DNA of 64,000 nt from Nymphaea colorata (GCF_008831285.2 NC_045146.1:21529289-21593288), one strand, 5' to 3'; shown: positions 14,247-26,285, counted from the first letter of the stretch. The notes: generated from the sequence alone by a model not told the origin. Translations and numbers: made by a program.

Positions 14247-14356
14247 GAATGACAGCATTCATACTTTTCTCCCCTCCTCTGTGCTAGTTCAAGTGGGGAG
14301 GAGAAAGCAGAATGACAGCATTCATACTTTTCTCCCTCCTTTCCTCTGTGTTGCCT
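14247..14356. repeat. 63-bp imperfect tandem duplication
   Basis: GAATGACAGCATTCATACTT begins at 14247 and again at 14310. The copies diverge by small indels in a CT-rich stretch. Confidence 0.85.
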
Positions 14357-16997
14357 AGATGTTCAAGCATGTGGGAAGGGTACTTACAGATTCACAGGGA
14401 ACAGAGGACAAACAGGTTGTCACTTCTCTGGCTGCGATATGATACTTAGTTGTGACTTTTTCTGTAATCCAGCAGCTTCTGATAAGTATCGACAACTTGT
14501 CATCGTCATTCCCCATCGATCGTCATCCATCTATCTTAGTTACTTTTTAATTTTGCTGCTGAGTCAACCCTTTCACAAGAAACCTGGCTACCACCAGTCG
14601 ATATCCAGACCATCCTATTCCTATATATAATATTCCACCAGGAGCACCGACAGGCGGTATCGGAATAAAATGAAGTAGCGCAGGTGTTTAACTTAACTAC
14701 AGCAAATATGGGAAAGTTGGTGCGTGCATAGACGAGGCTTGTGGGGAGCACAAGCTTGAGGAGACTTCCATATAGTGGGAGAGTGTGGCGGCCACATGCG
14801 CAGTCCTACAGGAATAAATAAAAGAAAGAAACAGCTTTAATTAAAAAATTGCATGCTGCCGACACTGGATACGAATGATACTCTTTGGAAATTAATTATA
14901 GAGTATTATGTAATGGAGATTTTGATTGCGCGAGTTGAATTCTTGGAAAGATATTCTTTCAGGGACTGGTGCAGCCACATATCTAAAAATTATATAATTT
15001 GCAGATCTTTGCTCATCTTTTTTAATGTCAGTGTCATAGAGTCGCTTTTCTTTTCTTCGAACAGGAAGCTTTTGAAAGTACACCGAGGGTTTGGTAGTAT
15101 ATGATAATGAACAAACTCAGCCTGCGCTCACTGTTGGTAGAAAAACAAATCTAACATTTTTACGCTTTTATCATTAGTATAAATTGAAGCAATGAGGTAT
15201 GGTGATCAATCTGATCAGGCTGTCCTTTGTCTGTTTATGTTTTTCCATCGACCTTAACCTATATCCGGCACTACTTAGTAACTTTGTATGATCTTGAAGA
15301 TCAATAAAAGAAAATTATCGTGTTTTTCAGATCATTTTAGATCATAAAGTGTTAATTTTGTCACTGTCGACTAATTGAATGCGAGAAACACAAGGACCTG
15401 CATGTTATCTAAACAAGTTAAGATCATCCTTCATTATCACCACATTCTTATGTACGCTAATCAAATTTTTGCTTACGTCCGGGTTTTCGCTGTAAAAATC
15501 TCATTATACCCTGAAGCTGATCTGTGCAAACTCATTTATGCGGTTTGTAAAAATTGAGCACATACCAGACACAAGTAGTTGAAGCTTAATCCAAGTTCGT
15601 GTATGTATTAAGTTCAGGAAAGTAGCGCTGAACCAGATCCAAATGTAACTAAATTCAATGAACAGAGAATGATCATATAAAATTATCTGTCGAAAAATCA
15701 CAATTAAGCTATTCGCCGGAGCTTATCTCACTTAGGATTCCTTTTTCTCAGTATATTCTGCATTCGTTACGACCTTGTGCTCTTTATATGGTATTCAGAT
15801 CCAACCACGACCAAGGCTGAAGCGCTAATTGTAAAGGCGTCCAAGGATCACGTTTTACCCGGGCCAAGCTCGTATTATTTCTGTCATTTTCCGTGTTTGG
15901 ATCCAAAAAGTCAGGGATTTGGAGTAATGGCCTTCTTATATTGGGGGAAATATTATTTTCAAGCCATATTTTAGTTTTGCTTATAATAAAAAAAAAATTT
16001 GTTATTTATCTATAAAAATCCACACTTTCCATGAAAACTGTCAAATGAGAACATAAAGTGAATTTGTGTTAACTCGAGAAAAAAAACCAGTCATTGCAAA
16101 TTTCCTTTTAAACACCCTCTATGACTAAATCACACTCTTAAAGTTCAGCTAATGTGTTCTGTTCTTAAACTTAGAAGAACTCTCCTTGAGGCCCGTATTT
16201 CCCAGATTTTATGAAGGGAGGCCTTTACAGAGAAAATCGCAAAACTTAGTTTTTTTTTTAAATTATAAACAGTAGATACGCCTAAAATAGGAAATTTCCT
16301 TGTATCTGGCCGACCACTTTATTAATGAGATGCTTGGGTTTCTCTATAGCATGACCATCCAAACCCCAGGTTCGGGTCTAGTACCTATTAATTCAAAATG
16401 GGAGATGGGCTATTAGTGAAATCCAACGGACGTGTATCAATCCAGTACCACTATGTGCTCGCCCTTTTATTGTATTTCAGAAAATAAAGTTAAAGGCTCC
16501 TATTTCAAGTACCATAGTTTAGACATGTGCCTAGTGATGCAAGATAATGCGGGGAGACATAACATATCTGGATCTACCGGTAGGAAAGAAAATTTTACGA
16601 AAGAAAGTTTTAGTATTACCTATCAAAATTTCAAGAAAAAAGGCGTATTGAACGTTTTCAATATATACCTTTTATTTTTCAAAACTTCAAGGGAGACCAA
16701 GGCCCCACCTGCCCTCTCGCCTCTTTTTCTCGATTCTCTGAGCAATGTTATATATTAGTATATTCAAATAAAAACAAAAAAAAGGGATGAAGAAGATAGG
16801 CGACAAATTGGACAGAAGACCATGGGCAGTCAGCATTAAAACAGTGAGGTTTCGAATACAGCAGCAGAATATTTACAGATGCTTGATTGGTAGGCAAAAC
16901 ACACCCCTTTATCAGCTCAATTTACGTAAGAAGTTCGATCCGATTTCCTTCCAAAGCCACAACCAATGTGTAACCGCTTACTGTCGCCATGACTGCT

Positions 16998-18804
16998 TCA
17001 GTGATCTGATGGTTGAATCCTACTCTGGGAAAGAAGCAGGTCTTTCATGGCCTTGTAGCTACGAAGTTCTTCCAGTGCATCAGAAGCCTTCCGGGAGATG
17101 AGAAACCCAGATGCTCCAATGTCATTAAGGTCACCACCATCAAACTCAGATCTAGATGCCTGAGAATAGTAGCTGCGATCTTGCCGAAGAGGTGGCGCGG
17201 TCCTTAGCATGTGTACAAGCATGCCAACAGCCGCATCTTGTGACTTTCTTGCTGGAAGGAAGACTTGTGCAGGATCTGAAGATTCTTTACTGTCAGCACT
17301 CCTGCAGAAGGGCATTCCCTTTCTTAATACAATTGAATTACATGAAAACCAACCAAAACAATGGTGCAAGCATGCAAACATTTCATGCATAACTTTGTAG
17401 GTTTATCCTGCTCTCTCTCTTTTTCCATCGTGAGTTAATATGCATGTTGGAATGTCACTTAAAAAAGTCTAGTTTTGCATTGAAAATTGTAAGAGATCTT
17501 CAAATACTTATAAAAAAAGTTCTCAAGTGATTGGTTGTCCTGGCTGGTACCTAAATTGCTAGAAGGCAGGTTGGGATTCATCGGACCAGAGGCCCAAGAC
17601 CGGTGCACAAGTGGGCTCGGTTGCTACATTTGGACCTGAGGTCTCATACGCATAGGCGCATGTGCCTTAAGGGGGTGGATTGTTATGTCTCACTTTGACA
17701 AGTTTAGTCATGTATTGAAGATGGTGAGAAATCTTCTATGGCTTATAAACATGGTTGTTAAGTGATTGGTTATCCTGATTCTTTTTTTTTTTTCAAGTTG
17801 AAACCGAAACTGCATGGATGCGAGTTGGGATCCATTAGACCAGGGACCCCAGCTTGGTGAGAGAATGGGTAGGTTGTTACAAACCCTCTTGATAAGTCTT
17901 CCAAAGATTTCTCACAATCTTACACACAGGACTAAGCGTTACAATCCACCCCTTGTAGGGGCCATTTGGGAACAATAACATTATATTGCTATCTCATACA
18001 TCTAATTCAAAAATCGGTTAGATTCATTGTACACTTAGAAAAGTATTCTATCAATCTGCCCCACTTTTGGGGCAAATGCATGGAACAATAATACACTGTT
18101 ACTGCTCCTAAACAACCCCTTAAGGCACATGCATAGATGCATGTGGGATCTCAGGTATGAGTATTGAACTCTTTGATACCAACTCTCACATTGAGCTTAG
18201 GCTCTTGTTTGATGGATCCCAACCCGCTTCTAGCAACTTCAATTGCAACCCTAAAAAAACTACGAACCAAGACAATCAATCACTTAACAGCCTCTTTCAT
18301 AAACTTTTAAAGGTCTCTACAATCTTCAATAAACTTTTCAAAGTGGGGCATTACACATGTTCTATTGAAGATATTACTAAATACACAGTATATTGCAATT
18401 TCCAGCTTATAGTCATGAAGAAATCTGAAAATCATGGATCAAATTAAAGGCAAGAGCAAAATTACTAGGAATTAGTTTAAGAGCATGAAACCGGATAAGA
18501 TATTTTACAACTTCATGGTGAAGAGAAGAGAGACACATCTAAGGTGGAAGGAGGTTGTGAATCAGTCTATTCCCTAGCTAACCAAACCCCTTGTTCTCCA
18601 ATGATGCCTATACAGAGACAAAAGAGCAGGGCCCTCTAGAGCATTACTAATGCTTTTCCACTTCTGTCCCATTTGAAATGACGTTCCTCATACGTAAGGA
18701 CCAAAGGAGTTGAACCATCCCAAAAAAAAAAACCAAATTGAAATAAATTTTAAAATAAACCTGTTAACCCAGGTTGGAGGAAAATGCAGCGAGAGAGTAG
18801 TCTA

Positions 18805-18856
<52 letters not shown>

Positions 18857-21651
18857 AAGACAGGACTAAAGCTATGGACAGCTTAAAAAGAAGCAGTTTA
18901 AGAAGAAAAAAAAAGTCATAAAACTATATAAAAGAATATGAATCACTGAATGAAAGCAACTTAAAAATATATTGCCACTGACAAAAAAATACAACAGACA
19001 AGAAATTATCAGGAGAACAAGCAGTGAACTGCCATATATATCGGCCTCTATAGGTCAGGAAAAGCACAATTGATGTACAAGAAAATAAAATGACATTAAC
19101 CACAAAAAAGAATCAATTTTAAAGAGACATTCCAAAGAAAATAACAAAGTTACAGAATGCTAATAAATGTGTTTTTCCATACAAAGACTGGTCCCTTTTC
19201 TTAGATGAAGCCTCAAAAATTTGAAAGGTCAACTAAATTCAAAAAGACAAAATTCAGATTATTTGTGAGGGTAGTATCAGAGAAGGATTGGATTTGGCCA
19301 TGAAGTTCACTGTTGATTATCTAACACTTCTGTTCTATGCTGTAAAATCAGACAAAGTTGTGTATGCATCTTATGTGGCAATGTGGAACATTGTCTTGAA
19401 TTTTACTCCATTTAGTAAGCATAGATGAGGACCTAGAAAATTGATCCACGGCAACAAGTTGTCAGGAATGGTGTCATCCAGCAGCTCAACACGCATTGTA
19501 TGTTACTCATATAAAAATGTACCGCAGGAAGCTCGCAAACATATACATGAAGTGTCAGTGTTACTTGCAAAGTCTATCTATATGCTAATGTTGGCCTTTC
19601 TATTAACATGCAAATGCAACTTAGATTAAAAAAAACAAGGATTGAGGACTACCTTTTCGGAGAATCTGACACATCAACATCATCCACAGCAAATGGACAT
19701 GAAAAATCATAATCATCTAGCTCATCTTGGAAAGATACCCTGCTTGAGCTCCTTGAAAATCCAATGCGTGGTGAGCTGCTGGAAGACACCATTCCTGAGA
19801 ACCGACCAGAATCATCTCTGCAATCTTTGAGCACCTGAGGAAGAGAAGCAGACACAGGTTGAACAGGCAAAATTATGTAAAACAATTTCAAAATGGTGCA
19901 GAATACTAGCTTTTCATTAGAGCAAATACCATTACCTTTGAACCAGAGTATATATGCAGGTTTGTGGTGCCTGGGTAAAATTCCCCTGGTTTTAGAGAAT
20001 CCAGCTTCCTGAAGCTTTTACTTTCAGAATATTCCTGATATCCTAAATTGTTGCCAATGGAAGCCCTACTGCTATCGTCCTGAGAGAAACTCTCGGGCTT
20101 CGAAAACTTAGGGGATGGAGGTGGGAGAGGAAACCTGTTTGATTCAGACGAGCTTGAGGTTGGATATCCTGGACTTCGACCAGACAAAGGCTGAGGAATG
20201 CTCACAGGAGCACTTTCAAAACGTCTACGAGAATCACGAGACAATAATAGATTACGACCAGATGAATTTGTTGGTGGAGATGGGGAAGAAGATGGTGAAA
20301 ATGGAGGTGAGGGCCAGTACTCATCTGTATTCACAACCTTCTTATGAGCTAAAGATCTACTACTAAATGATGAAGATCGTTGGGCATTCATTTGTGAGCT
20401 TATAGGAGGGGAATTACCTATCAGATGATGATTATGATATCTGTTTTGATGCATATATAAACTTGAAGGTGAAACATTAGCATCTGATGATGTGGACGGT
20501 GAGGGGGATGTAGCAAGAGGATTTGATGGGGATGAGCTTGTGTGGGTATATGGGGCAGCTCTATGAAGACCACTTGTCCAACTATGAGGACGCTGAAATG
20601 GGGCAGAAGAAGGTGACTTGAACTGTTGTACTGGAAAAGAAGTGGCTCGACCAGATCTATCCATAGATTGAGCAGGTGATCCAGATGAGAATATCTTCAG
20701 AGGATCGGCAGCAGGACTACCAACATAGTCTACTATTATCTGTGGTGCTATCAGTGTGGAAGACTCAATATTCAAATCTGAGAGGCATGTGCGGTACCAT
20801 ACAGATGCATTGAGCTGACCAAAAGGTGTCTCTAAAGGGGAGAAATTGAACAGCTTCATTAACTCCTCTTCTGTGCGTGAAAAAGGTTCTGAAAAGGACG
20901 AAACTTTGTAGCTAAGATTAAAATTGCTGACATTGTTTGTGGTGTTAAGCATTCGAAAAAGTCCATAGGCAGGCAGGAGTCTTGAAGTCGCATAGATGGA
21001 ACGCAAACTTATAGTTAGCCTCTTATACATCCGCTTAATGACAGGGTGTCCATCAATAGAATGTGTGGACATCTGTGGCGATCCAACCTCAATCCCTCCA
21101 GTATTACTCCGTCCACTAGTGCTTCCGTCTTCATACTTTGCATTTCCACCACCTGCCCTTATCTTACCCAATGAAAAATTCCTAGTGCTTCCCCTTAGAG
21201 ATTCACACTGAAGAACCCATCTCTCTATGATTGTCTGCTTGCTTGTTCTTGATGAAGTAATATTATCACTTCCAACGCCCCAGGAATTCAGAGGCTGCCC
21301 CCTAGGAGAGGACACACCCACAGAGTTCTGCTTCAATAGTCGTCCAACACCCAAACTAGAGCCTTCCCCTTCTGATCCTGTTTCCTGAACAAGAATTACA
21401 TCTAAGACCAGTGGACCTCCAACATTCTTGTACCACATATTCATGCACTCTGCAGCCATTAAACATTCTCCAACGGCCAGACTGAACCATTTGTCCCTCC
21501 GCTTTGAACGGGAAGAGCCTGACACGCAATGGTCAGTGTTCTGATATTGAGAACGTATACAAGGGATCCTCGATTCCAGTATTATTTGCAGGCTTTTCAA
21601 GTAAAACTCGGAAATGATCTGCTCTGCTTTACCCGAGTCTGAATGCGCCAT
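16998..21651 (-). CDS. ATG13: Autophagy-related protein 13, three coding exons (733 aa)
   Basis: Regulatory subunit of the ATG1 kinase complex that starts autophagosome formation. Exons read 21651-19936, 19834-19653 and 17301-16998; the lengths 1,716, 182 and 304 nt keep frame and all junctions are GT-AG. Residues about 8-315 match the HORMA domain of plant ATG13: KAEQIISEFYLKSLQIILES at the start, an IIERWV motif near 142, RSIYATSRLLPAYG near 217-230 and IIVDYVGSPAADP near 305-318. A Ser/Pro-rich disordered region follows. Exon 2 carries the conserved DDSGRFSG and DELDDYDFSCPF elements. Exon 3 holds DAAVGMLVHMLRTAPPLRQD and ends with SDALEELRSYKAMKDLLL, both diagnostic of plant ATG13. Length exceeds the Arabidopsis paralogs (about 600-625 aa) mainly through N-terminal inserts. 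The start is the first ATG; the upstream extension begins only at TTG. The exon 2-3 intron is 2.35 kb and repeat-laden. Confidence 0.95.
17508..18360. repeat. Direct and inverted repeat copies inside the second ATG13 intron
   Basis: A unit of roughly 200 bp occurs as two direct copies (about 17508-17700 and 17700-17880), sharing GTGATTGGTT-TCCTG, GTTGGGATYCAT-GGACCAG and a run toward a Thr-less TTGTTAC end. An inverted copy (about 17880-18360) repeats AATCAATCACTTAACA, GGATCCCAACCCGC and CCTTAAGGCACATGC in reverse complement. A smaller inserted element interrupts the inverted copy. No coding capacity is visible. The pattern suits an old non-autonomous element, possibly LTR-derived, but the class is not determined. 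Confidence 0.6.
17957..18120. mobile_element. hAT-like MITE nested in the ATG13 intron repeat
   Basis: A 164-bp element has imperfect terminal inverted repeats: AGGGGCCATTTGGGAACA at the left and, in reverse complement, AGGGGTTGTTTAGGAGCA at the right. A second element with the same ends and almost the same length lies at 23651-23815. The related direct repeat at about 17672-17690 reads straight through GTGCCTTAAGGGGGTGGATTG, giving an empty-site comparison that supports insertion here. The hAT-like label rests on the terminal sequence style; a clean 8-bp target duplication was not proven. Confidence 0.6.
18807..18853. repeat. (AT)n microsatellite in the ATG13 intron
   Basis: A pure AT run of about 47 bp inside the second ATG13 intron. 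Confidence 0.9.
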
Positions 21652-21692
21652 AACGTGCAATTGTGTGATGTCTATCAATTATAACCAATGGA

Positions 21693-22560
21693 ACTAAAAG
21701 GTTGACGATGGACGGATATACCTATGATACCCAAACCATAAAAAGGGGTGGAGACCAAATGAAGCAGCTGAATTCAAAACATAATTTCTATTAGCGCCTA
21801 CTTTCAACAGCTATCCAAATAAAACTTCGTCCCACATTCTTTAATAACTCCCAGTAACGCAAAGTTTCAGTGCCAATCCCCGAAAACGTAAGTCGTGATA
21901 AAGAGTTCCAAATTCAGTACGCCGAAACCAGCATCACCATGAAAAGGAATTCCTTAGATCATGCCCCCCGTTTGTCACAGCGAAAGATGATTTGAAATCC
22001 GAAAAATACCTGCTAGAAATCCGTGGACGAGTTGCAACATTAAACGACCGGGATCCAAAAACACGGAATTTTGGGGGAACCTCAAAAGTGACAACCAGAA
22101 TTTCAAATTCTCAGGTCAACCCTCTTAAAATCGTAGCAGAACGAATCATATAGCAAAACTAAGAGAAAAGGAAATCAATAAGGAAATGAAGAAACGAAAT
22201 CACGTCGACCTTACCTGAAGAAAAGAATTCCAAAAACAGGAAAAGGAAACGCACAAGACCAGAAACCCCACACTTCGGGTTGATCAGAAGGCCCACCAGT
22301 CGCGATCGGAGACCGGACCAGCGGTCCCAGGGGCCGGCGGTTTTCGTCCGGTCAGCGCGGCCTCCTTCACTCCGAGAAGCGATCTCCGGTTCACGGAATC
22401 CGGTGCGCCGGCGTATCTCATGGCACCCCGATTTAATCGCACCAGTTGCCGCCCCCAGCCACTCTCCCCTTTCACGGCTTCTCGAAATCCAATGGGCGAC
22501 GAGATTAGAGGTGTGATCCGACCACCCCCTCTCCCTCAGGCGTGCCGCAGACACATTGTT
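21693..22560 (-). promoter_or_regulatory. ATG13 leader exon and leader intron (approximate)
   Basis: A strong donor, CTTCAG followed by GTAAGG, ends an untranslated exon at 22215. A likely acceptor (TTTTAG) sits at 21694-21695, about 40 bp before the ATG, so the leader intron would be about 520 bp. The leader exon is GC-rich between about 22280 and 22450 and runs toward a CT/AG-rich segment near 22560. No clear TATA box was found, so the transcription start is not placed. Confidence 0.5.
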
Positions 22561-22599
22561 CTCCCTCTATCTCTAGCTTTACCAGAAGTGGAAGGAAAA

Positions 22600-22611
22600 C
22601 GTGACGTCACG
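22600..22611. promoter_or_regulatory. Palindromic C-box/TGACGTCA element upstream of ATG13
   Basis: CGTGACGTCACG is a perfect 12-bp palindrome containing the TGACGTCA core bound by plant bZIP factors of the TGA and HY5 type. It lies about 385 bp upstream of the leader-exon donor. Function is inferred from the motif only. Confidence 0.45.
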
Positions 22612-22849
22612 ATCACACGAACAACTCAGAGCAGTTGGATCTGAGCCGTTGATTTTGATGGAGAACGTGCAAGGAAGGAAGCGTGGGGAATTTGAATCAG
22701 CCAAATATGCGTAAACAAATCCAATTCTGATCAAAATTACGGCCACTTTTAATCCTGACTTATTAGCGCAACTCGACGGTAAGGTAATTCAGATTAAAAG
22801 AATTTAACTGAGAACATTAGTTTGCATTCTATCCAAATAGAAATGTTAA

Positions 22850-23210
22850 TGAATTCAATTCAAATTGGATCTTATTTATCAAATATTCACATATTTGGAT
22901 TCATAATCTGAATCTGACTTTAAATGCAAAGCTGAATTTAAACCACATTCTGATAGGCTAAAAACTGATTTCAAAATATATGGGTATTGGGTATAGGATA
23001 TCTATTTAAAATTGATTCTGAATCTAAAATCGGATACTTGTCTGAAATCGAATATGAATAGGATTGAATGTAATTGCTTAAATTCGGATCAAATTTCTTA
23101 GTTGGATGTTAAATTTTTTCTACGTCCAACTTTTCTCCAGCAATTCAATGGGATATTCAATCTGAATATAATCAATTGACATCTAGACGTATCTAACAAA
23201 TCCAAATCCT
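22850..23210. repeat. AT-rich dispersed repeat, copy 1
   Basis: Sequence built from variants of AATCTGAATCTGA and GGGTATAGGATATCTATT. The same words recur at about 41820-42200 (GGATATAGGATATTTATTA, AATTCGAATCTGATAGG), so the two stretches belong to one dispersed family. Ends and class were not resolved. Confidence 0.5.
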
Positions 23211-23650
23211 AACCAACTTTTTGGGTTTGTCGTGAAATATGAACGCATGCTCCGATGTGCACTTCTGCAACCTAGAAACTTAAAATTTGAACCTGATGTG
23301 AGTGTGGAATCAGTTAAGGTTCCGCTCTAATTACTTCATGATCCGATTCCAAATGCAATTGCGTAAAAGCCATGTAAATTGAATTTGGAGGATACCAAAT
23401 ATGGCCGAAAAGGTTCGAAACTTCAGGAAGTCATTGATAATATTTTCTGAATCCTTTGAACGAAAAAGGATGTTTGCGGGTCTATTTAATCAAAACAATC
23501 CTACCATATTCATACAATCAAATATGTCCTTATTAAATTGATATCAATTTTGTATGTGACACAACTAATAATAATTGTGCTTCATTCATCGTATGCTTAT
23601 CTTATGTCTAAAACGAAGGTAGCTTCCAGCTTTCATGTACATATAATAAG

Positions 23651-23815
23651 AGGTCGTTTGGTAACAATAACATATTGCTACTATCCCATGAATCTACCAT
23701 AACAAATGATGCTGATTCATAAAACATTATAAAAGATACTATTCTATGAACCTATCTTATTTTTTTAGATAGATTCATTGGATAATAGCAGTATGTTGCT
23801 GTTGTCAAACAGTTC
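23651..23815. mobile_element. hAT-like MITE, second copy (165 bp)
   Basis: The left end AGGTCGTTTGGTAACA and the reverse complement of the right end, GAACTGTTTGACAACA, pair over 40 bp or more inward, including CAATGAATCTA-like words. Length and terminal words match the element at 17957-18120. No open reading frame of note is inside. Flanks do not show an exact target duplication. Confidence 0.6.
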
Positions 23816-24663
23816 ATAAAAATAACAAAAACATCTATTGTGCCATGAATTTTTTAGTGCCTTTAATTTCTGCACCACTTTTGACTACGTTGAAACTTTG
23901 CGTCGTTAAAACCCAAAAATGCTTTCAAAGTTGAAAAAACCAGAAAAAGGAGTAGAGAGACCTACCTTATCCAGTTTCGGAATTCTTATGCTTTTTAAGT
24001 TCAAATTTTTACATAAAAAGACATTGATAATATGCATGAAGTCAATAGGTCAATAGTATGCGATAGGAAGCTGCACCGCCCAAACACAAAAAACGTACAG
24101 TCGCATGACAGCATGTGAAAATATATTGACCTTCTACCATAGGATCAAATTACCATACACTAGTGATCTTGTGAATTTGGATGCCACATTTCAGATCTAC
24201 CAAGTGTTTCGAATAATTTATTTATCATTTTCGTATGGTTTAAGCACCTTTACTACTACTTTGTCATGCTAAGAAAATAAATGAAAGGGAATGGTGCATA
24301 ACGACATTATTGACGTGCCTCTAAGCATAGGTAAATAAATGACAAGTTGTAATATTACACGAAAAGGTTTATGAAACATGGGCAATGCTTATGAAAATAA
24401 ATGACAAATTATATTGCATTCAAGAGTTTGCTGAATATGGGCAGTGCTAAATATGAGCACTAACTGTGTGCACTAACAATTACCAATAGATATATGCAGA
24501 GAAATTTTTCCAAATGATTGTACAGTAGTTGTCTATTGAGTTAATATCTTCTCTTGTTTTTCTTCCACACATGAATAAAAGTTTCTCCTTTTTTTTTTTT
24601 GAAAAGGCATGGCCCCTTGAGGCATGCATCGGCTTTTGGCCTAGGAATCTCATGGGGTTTGGA

Positions 24664-25067
24664 TAGGGCTGTACAACTTGGGCCAATTTGAGCTCGACTC
24701 AAACTCACTTGATGAGGTTCAACTCGTTTGTAAACAAGTTGAGCTCAAGCTTAACTGAAAACTTGAGTTTATAAATGTGTCGAGTACAAATTATATAAAA
24801 TTCGACTCGATTAAACTCGAGTAAAGCTCGTTTAATATAGGTTATCCTTTTTTTTTTTTCATAATTTCCAAAACTTAAAACCAAGAGAAAACATTAAGTC
24901 AAATGGGGAGTTTGGTAAAATGGGTTTAAACTAAACTAATGGAGCTCAAGCCAAGCCTCGGTCTATGGAGTCAATCTCGAGCTGACCTTGTATAGCTTGA
25001 CTCAAGTTTGAGCCCATCAATATTTGAGTCAAGTCAAGTCGAACGACTCAGCTCATGTATAACCCTA
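24664..25067. mobile_element. hAT-like MITE with TAGGGCTGTACA ends (404 bp)
   Basis: The left end TAGGGCTGTACA faces a right end whose reverse complement is TAGGGTTATACA. The interior is dense in GAGCTCGA, ACTCGAGT and CAAGTCAAGTC words, typical of a widespread plant non-autonomous family. Flanking octamers GGTTTGGA (left) and CTTTTGGA (right) agree at six of eight positions, consistent with a decayed 8-bp target duplication, the hAT signature. It has no coding capacity. Confidence 0.65.
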
Positions 25068-25778
25068 CTTTTGGATTTCAATTGTTTTCATGATAACCGA
25101 ACTCCTTGGAACTAACAACCTTCTTTGTTGTTGTCAGCAGTTTTTATCAATGAGTTTTTTTTTTATCGATTAATATGAATAGTATTTAAGATGATGAGTG
25201 CATGCACATTCTTACATTCGGTCCCTCTCATTTTCTCTCTCTTCGTTTGAGTGTGTGTGACACGCATTGAGTAAAACTAGAGCTAGTGCATTTAATCTAT
25301 AGGAATATAAGACAAACTGGGAAAACTGTATGGTCTTGCTCTCTTGCGTAGGGATTGAGCAAGATTACTTTTTACGAGTGGGTAAAAGAGCTCATGGACC
25401 ACTCACTACCTTTTAATGTCCAGCAAAAGGTAACAAATAATCAATGCATCAACAAATCGATAAACAACTAAAAGGACTCCAGAACTACCAAAGTATACGA
25501 ATCTTGAAGAAAGGGAATGAAACAAAAACAATAAATTAGAAACGAAGAAAAACTTTGCCTTTATCAGTAACTTCTTTCTGCAGAGAAACAAAAGGCCACG
25601 TCGATGGCTTCACGCAAAACCAAGAAAGCCTCACGACTTCATGACATGAGAGGAAAAATCCGAAGATCAAAAACTCCTTCCCATGATAGGAAGAAGACAG
25701 AAGCTGCAACAACTCTCAAAGGGGCAACGTAAATGGTTCTAAAGGTCTTCCAAATGACTGAAACACTGCCCTTCCTTC

Positions 25779-26285
25779 TCAGTTGGCCGGGACCGGGAGG
25801 GGCATCTCGGGGTCCGCTTCCGCGCGGCAGGTCGGGCAGGAAGCGTGGGAAGCGAGCCACGCTTCGATGCATTTGACGTGGAAGCCGTGGCGGCAACTCG
25901 GCAGCACCCTGACGCGCTCGCCATCGGCGAACTCCGAGAGGCAGATGGCGCAGGCGGCGTCCACCCCGGCGAGCTCCGCCCCGGAAGAGTACACCAGCGT
26001 CGGTGGAGGCCGCCTCTGGAGAGCAACGCTGGTGGGGCCTTTTGCCTCTTCTCTCTGGTCAGCCTTCCACCAGCGGAAGAAGAAGCGAATGGTCCAGTTG
26101 ATGGCAAGGCCGCAGACGAGAGCACACACGAGGAAGATGACGATGACGAAGATGTTGGACTTGAAGTCCTTGGCGCCGGAGTAAGGCCACCAATTGCCGG
26201 AGGAGGTCGCCGTTGTGGGAGAGGGATGGTAGTTGGGAGGAGGGGCCGAGGAGACGAATGGTGGCTCGAGGAGAGGCCTTGTCAT
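25779..26285 (-). CDS. ATL-type RING-H2 finger E3 ubiquitin ligase (168 aa)
   Basis: Membrane-anchored E3 ligase of the plant ATL family, which passes ubiquitin from an E2 to target proteins. One transmembrane segment lies at about residues 44-63 near the N-terminus. A basic stretch and a GVD motif (107-109) lead into the RING-H2 domain at 112-153: C112-x2-C115-x15-C131-x-H133-x2-H136-x2-C139-x10-C150-x2-C153, exactly the ATL spacing. W143 follows the sixth ligand as expected for E2 contact. The C-terminus is short and Pro-rich. The gene is intronless, as most ATLs are, and length fits the small ATL subgroup. The start is the first ATG; the open frame extends 20 codons further only to a TTG. 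The target is unknown. Confidence 0.92.
   Translation of the reverse strand: MTRPLLEPPFVSSAPPPNYHPSPTTATSSGNWWPYSGAKDFKSNIFVIVIFLVCALVCGLAINWTIRFFFRWWKADQREEAKGPTSVALQRRPPPTLVYSSGAELAGVDAACAICLSEFADGERVRVLPSCRHGFHVKCIEAWLASHASCPTCRAEADPEMPLPVPAN

Larger units (their letters stand above)
9780..16997. other. Repeat-rich spacer between the iron transporter and ATG13
   Basis: About 7.2 kb in which I support no gene. Open frames are all short, many start only at TTG or GTG, and none shows a recognised motif. Contents: a compound CA/CT/TA microsatellite, a (GA)n run, a 39-bp tandem duplication, a 63-bp tandem duplication, and a GC-rich island at about 11540-11630 followed by pyrimidine-rich sequence and a (TTC)n run at about 11881-11907. 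Confidence 0.55.
22620..25778. other. Spacer between ATG13 and the RING-H2 gene
   Basis: No gene is supported. AT-rich sequence carries three small repeat elements described separately (about 22850-23210, 23651-23815, 24664-25067). The remaining open frames are short and without motifs. Confidence 0.55.
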
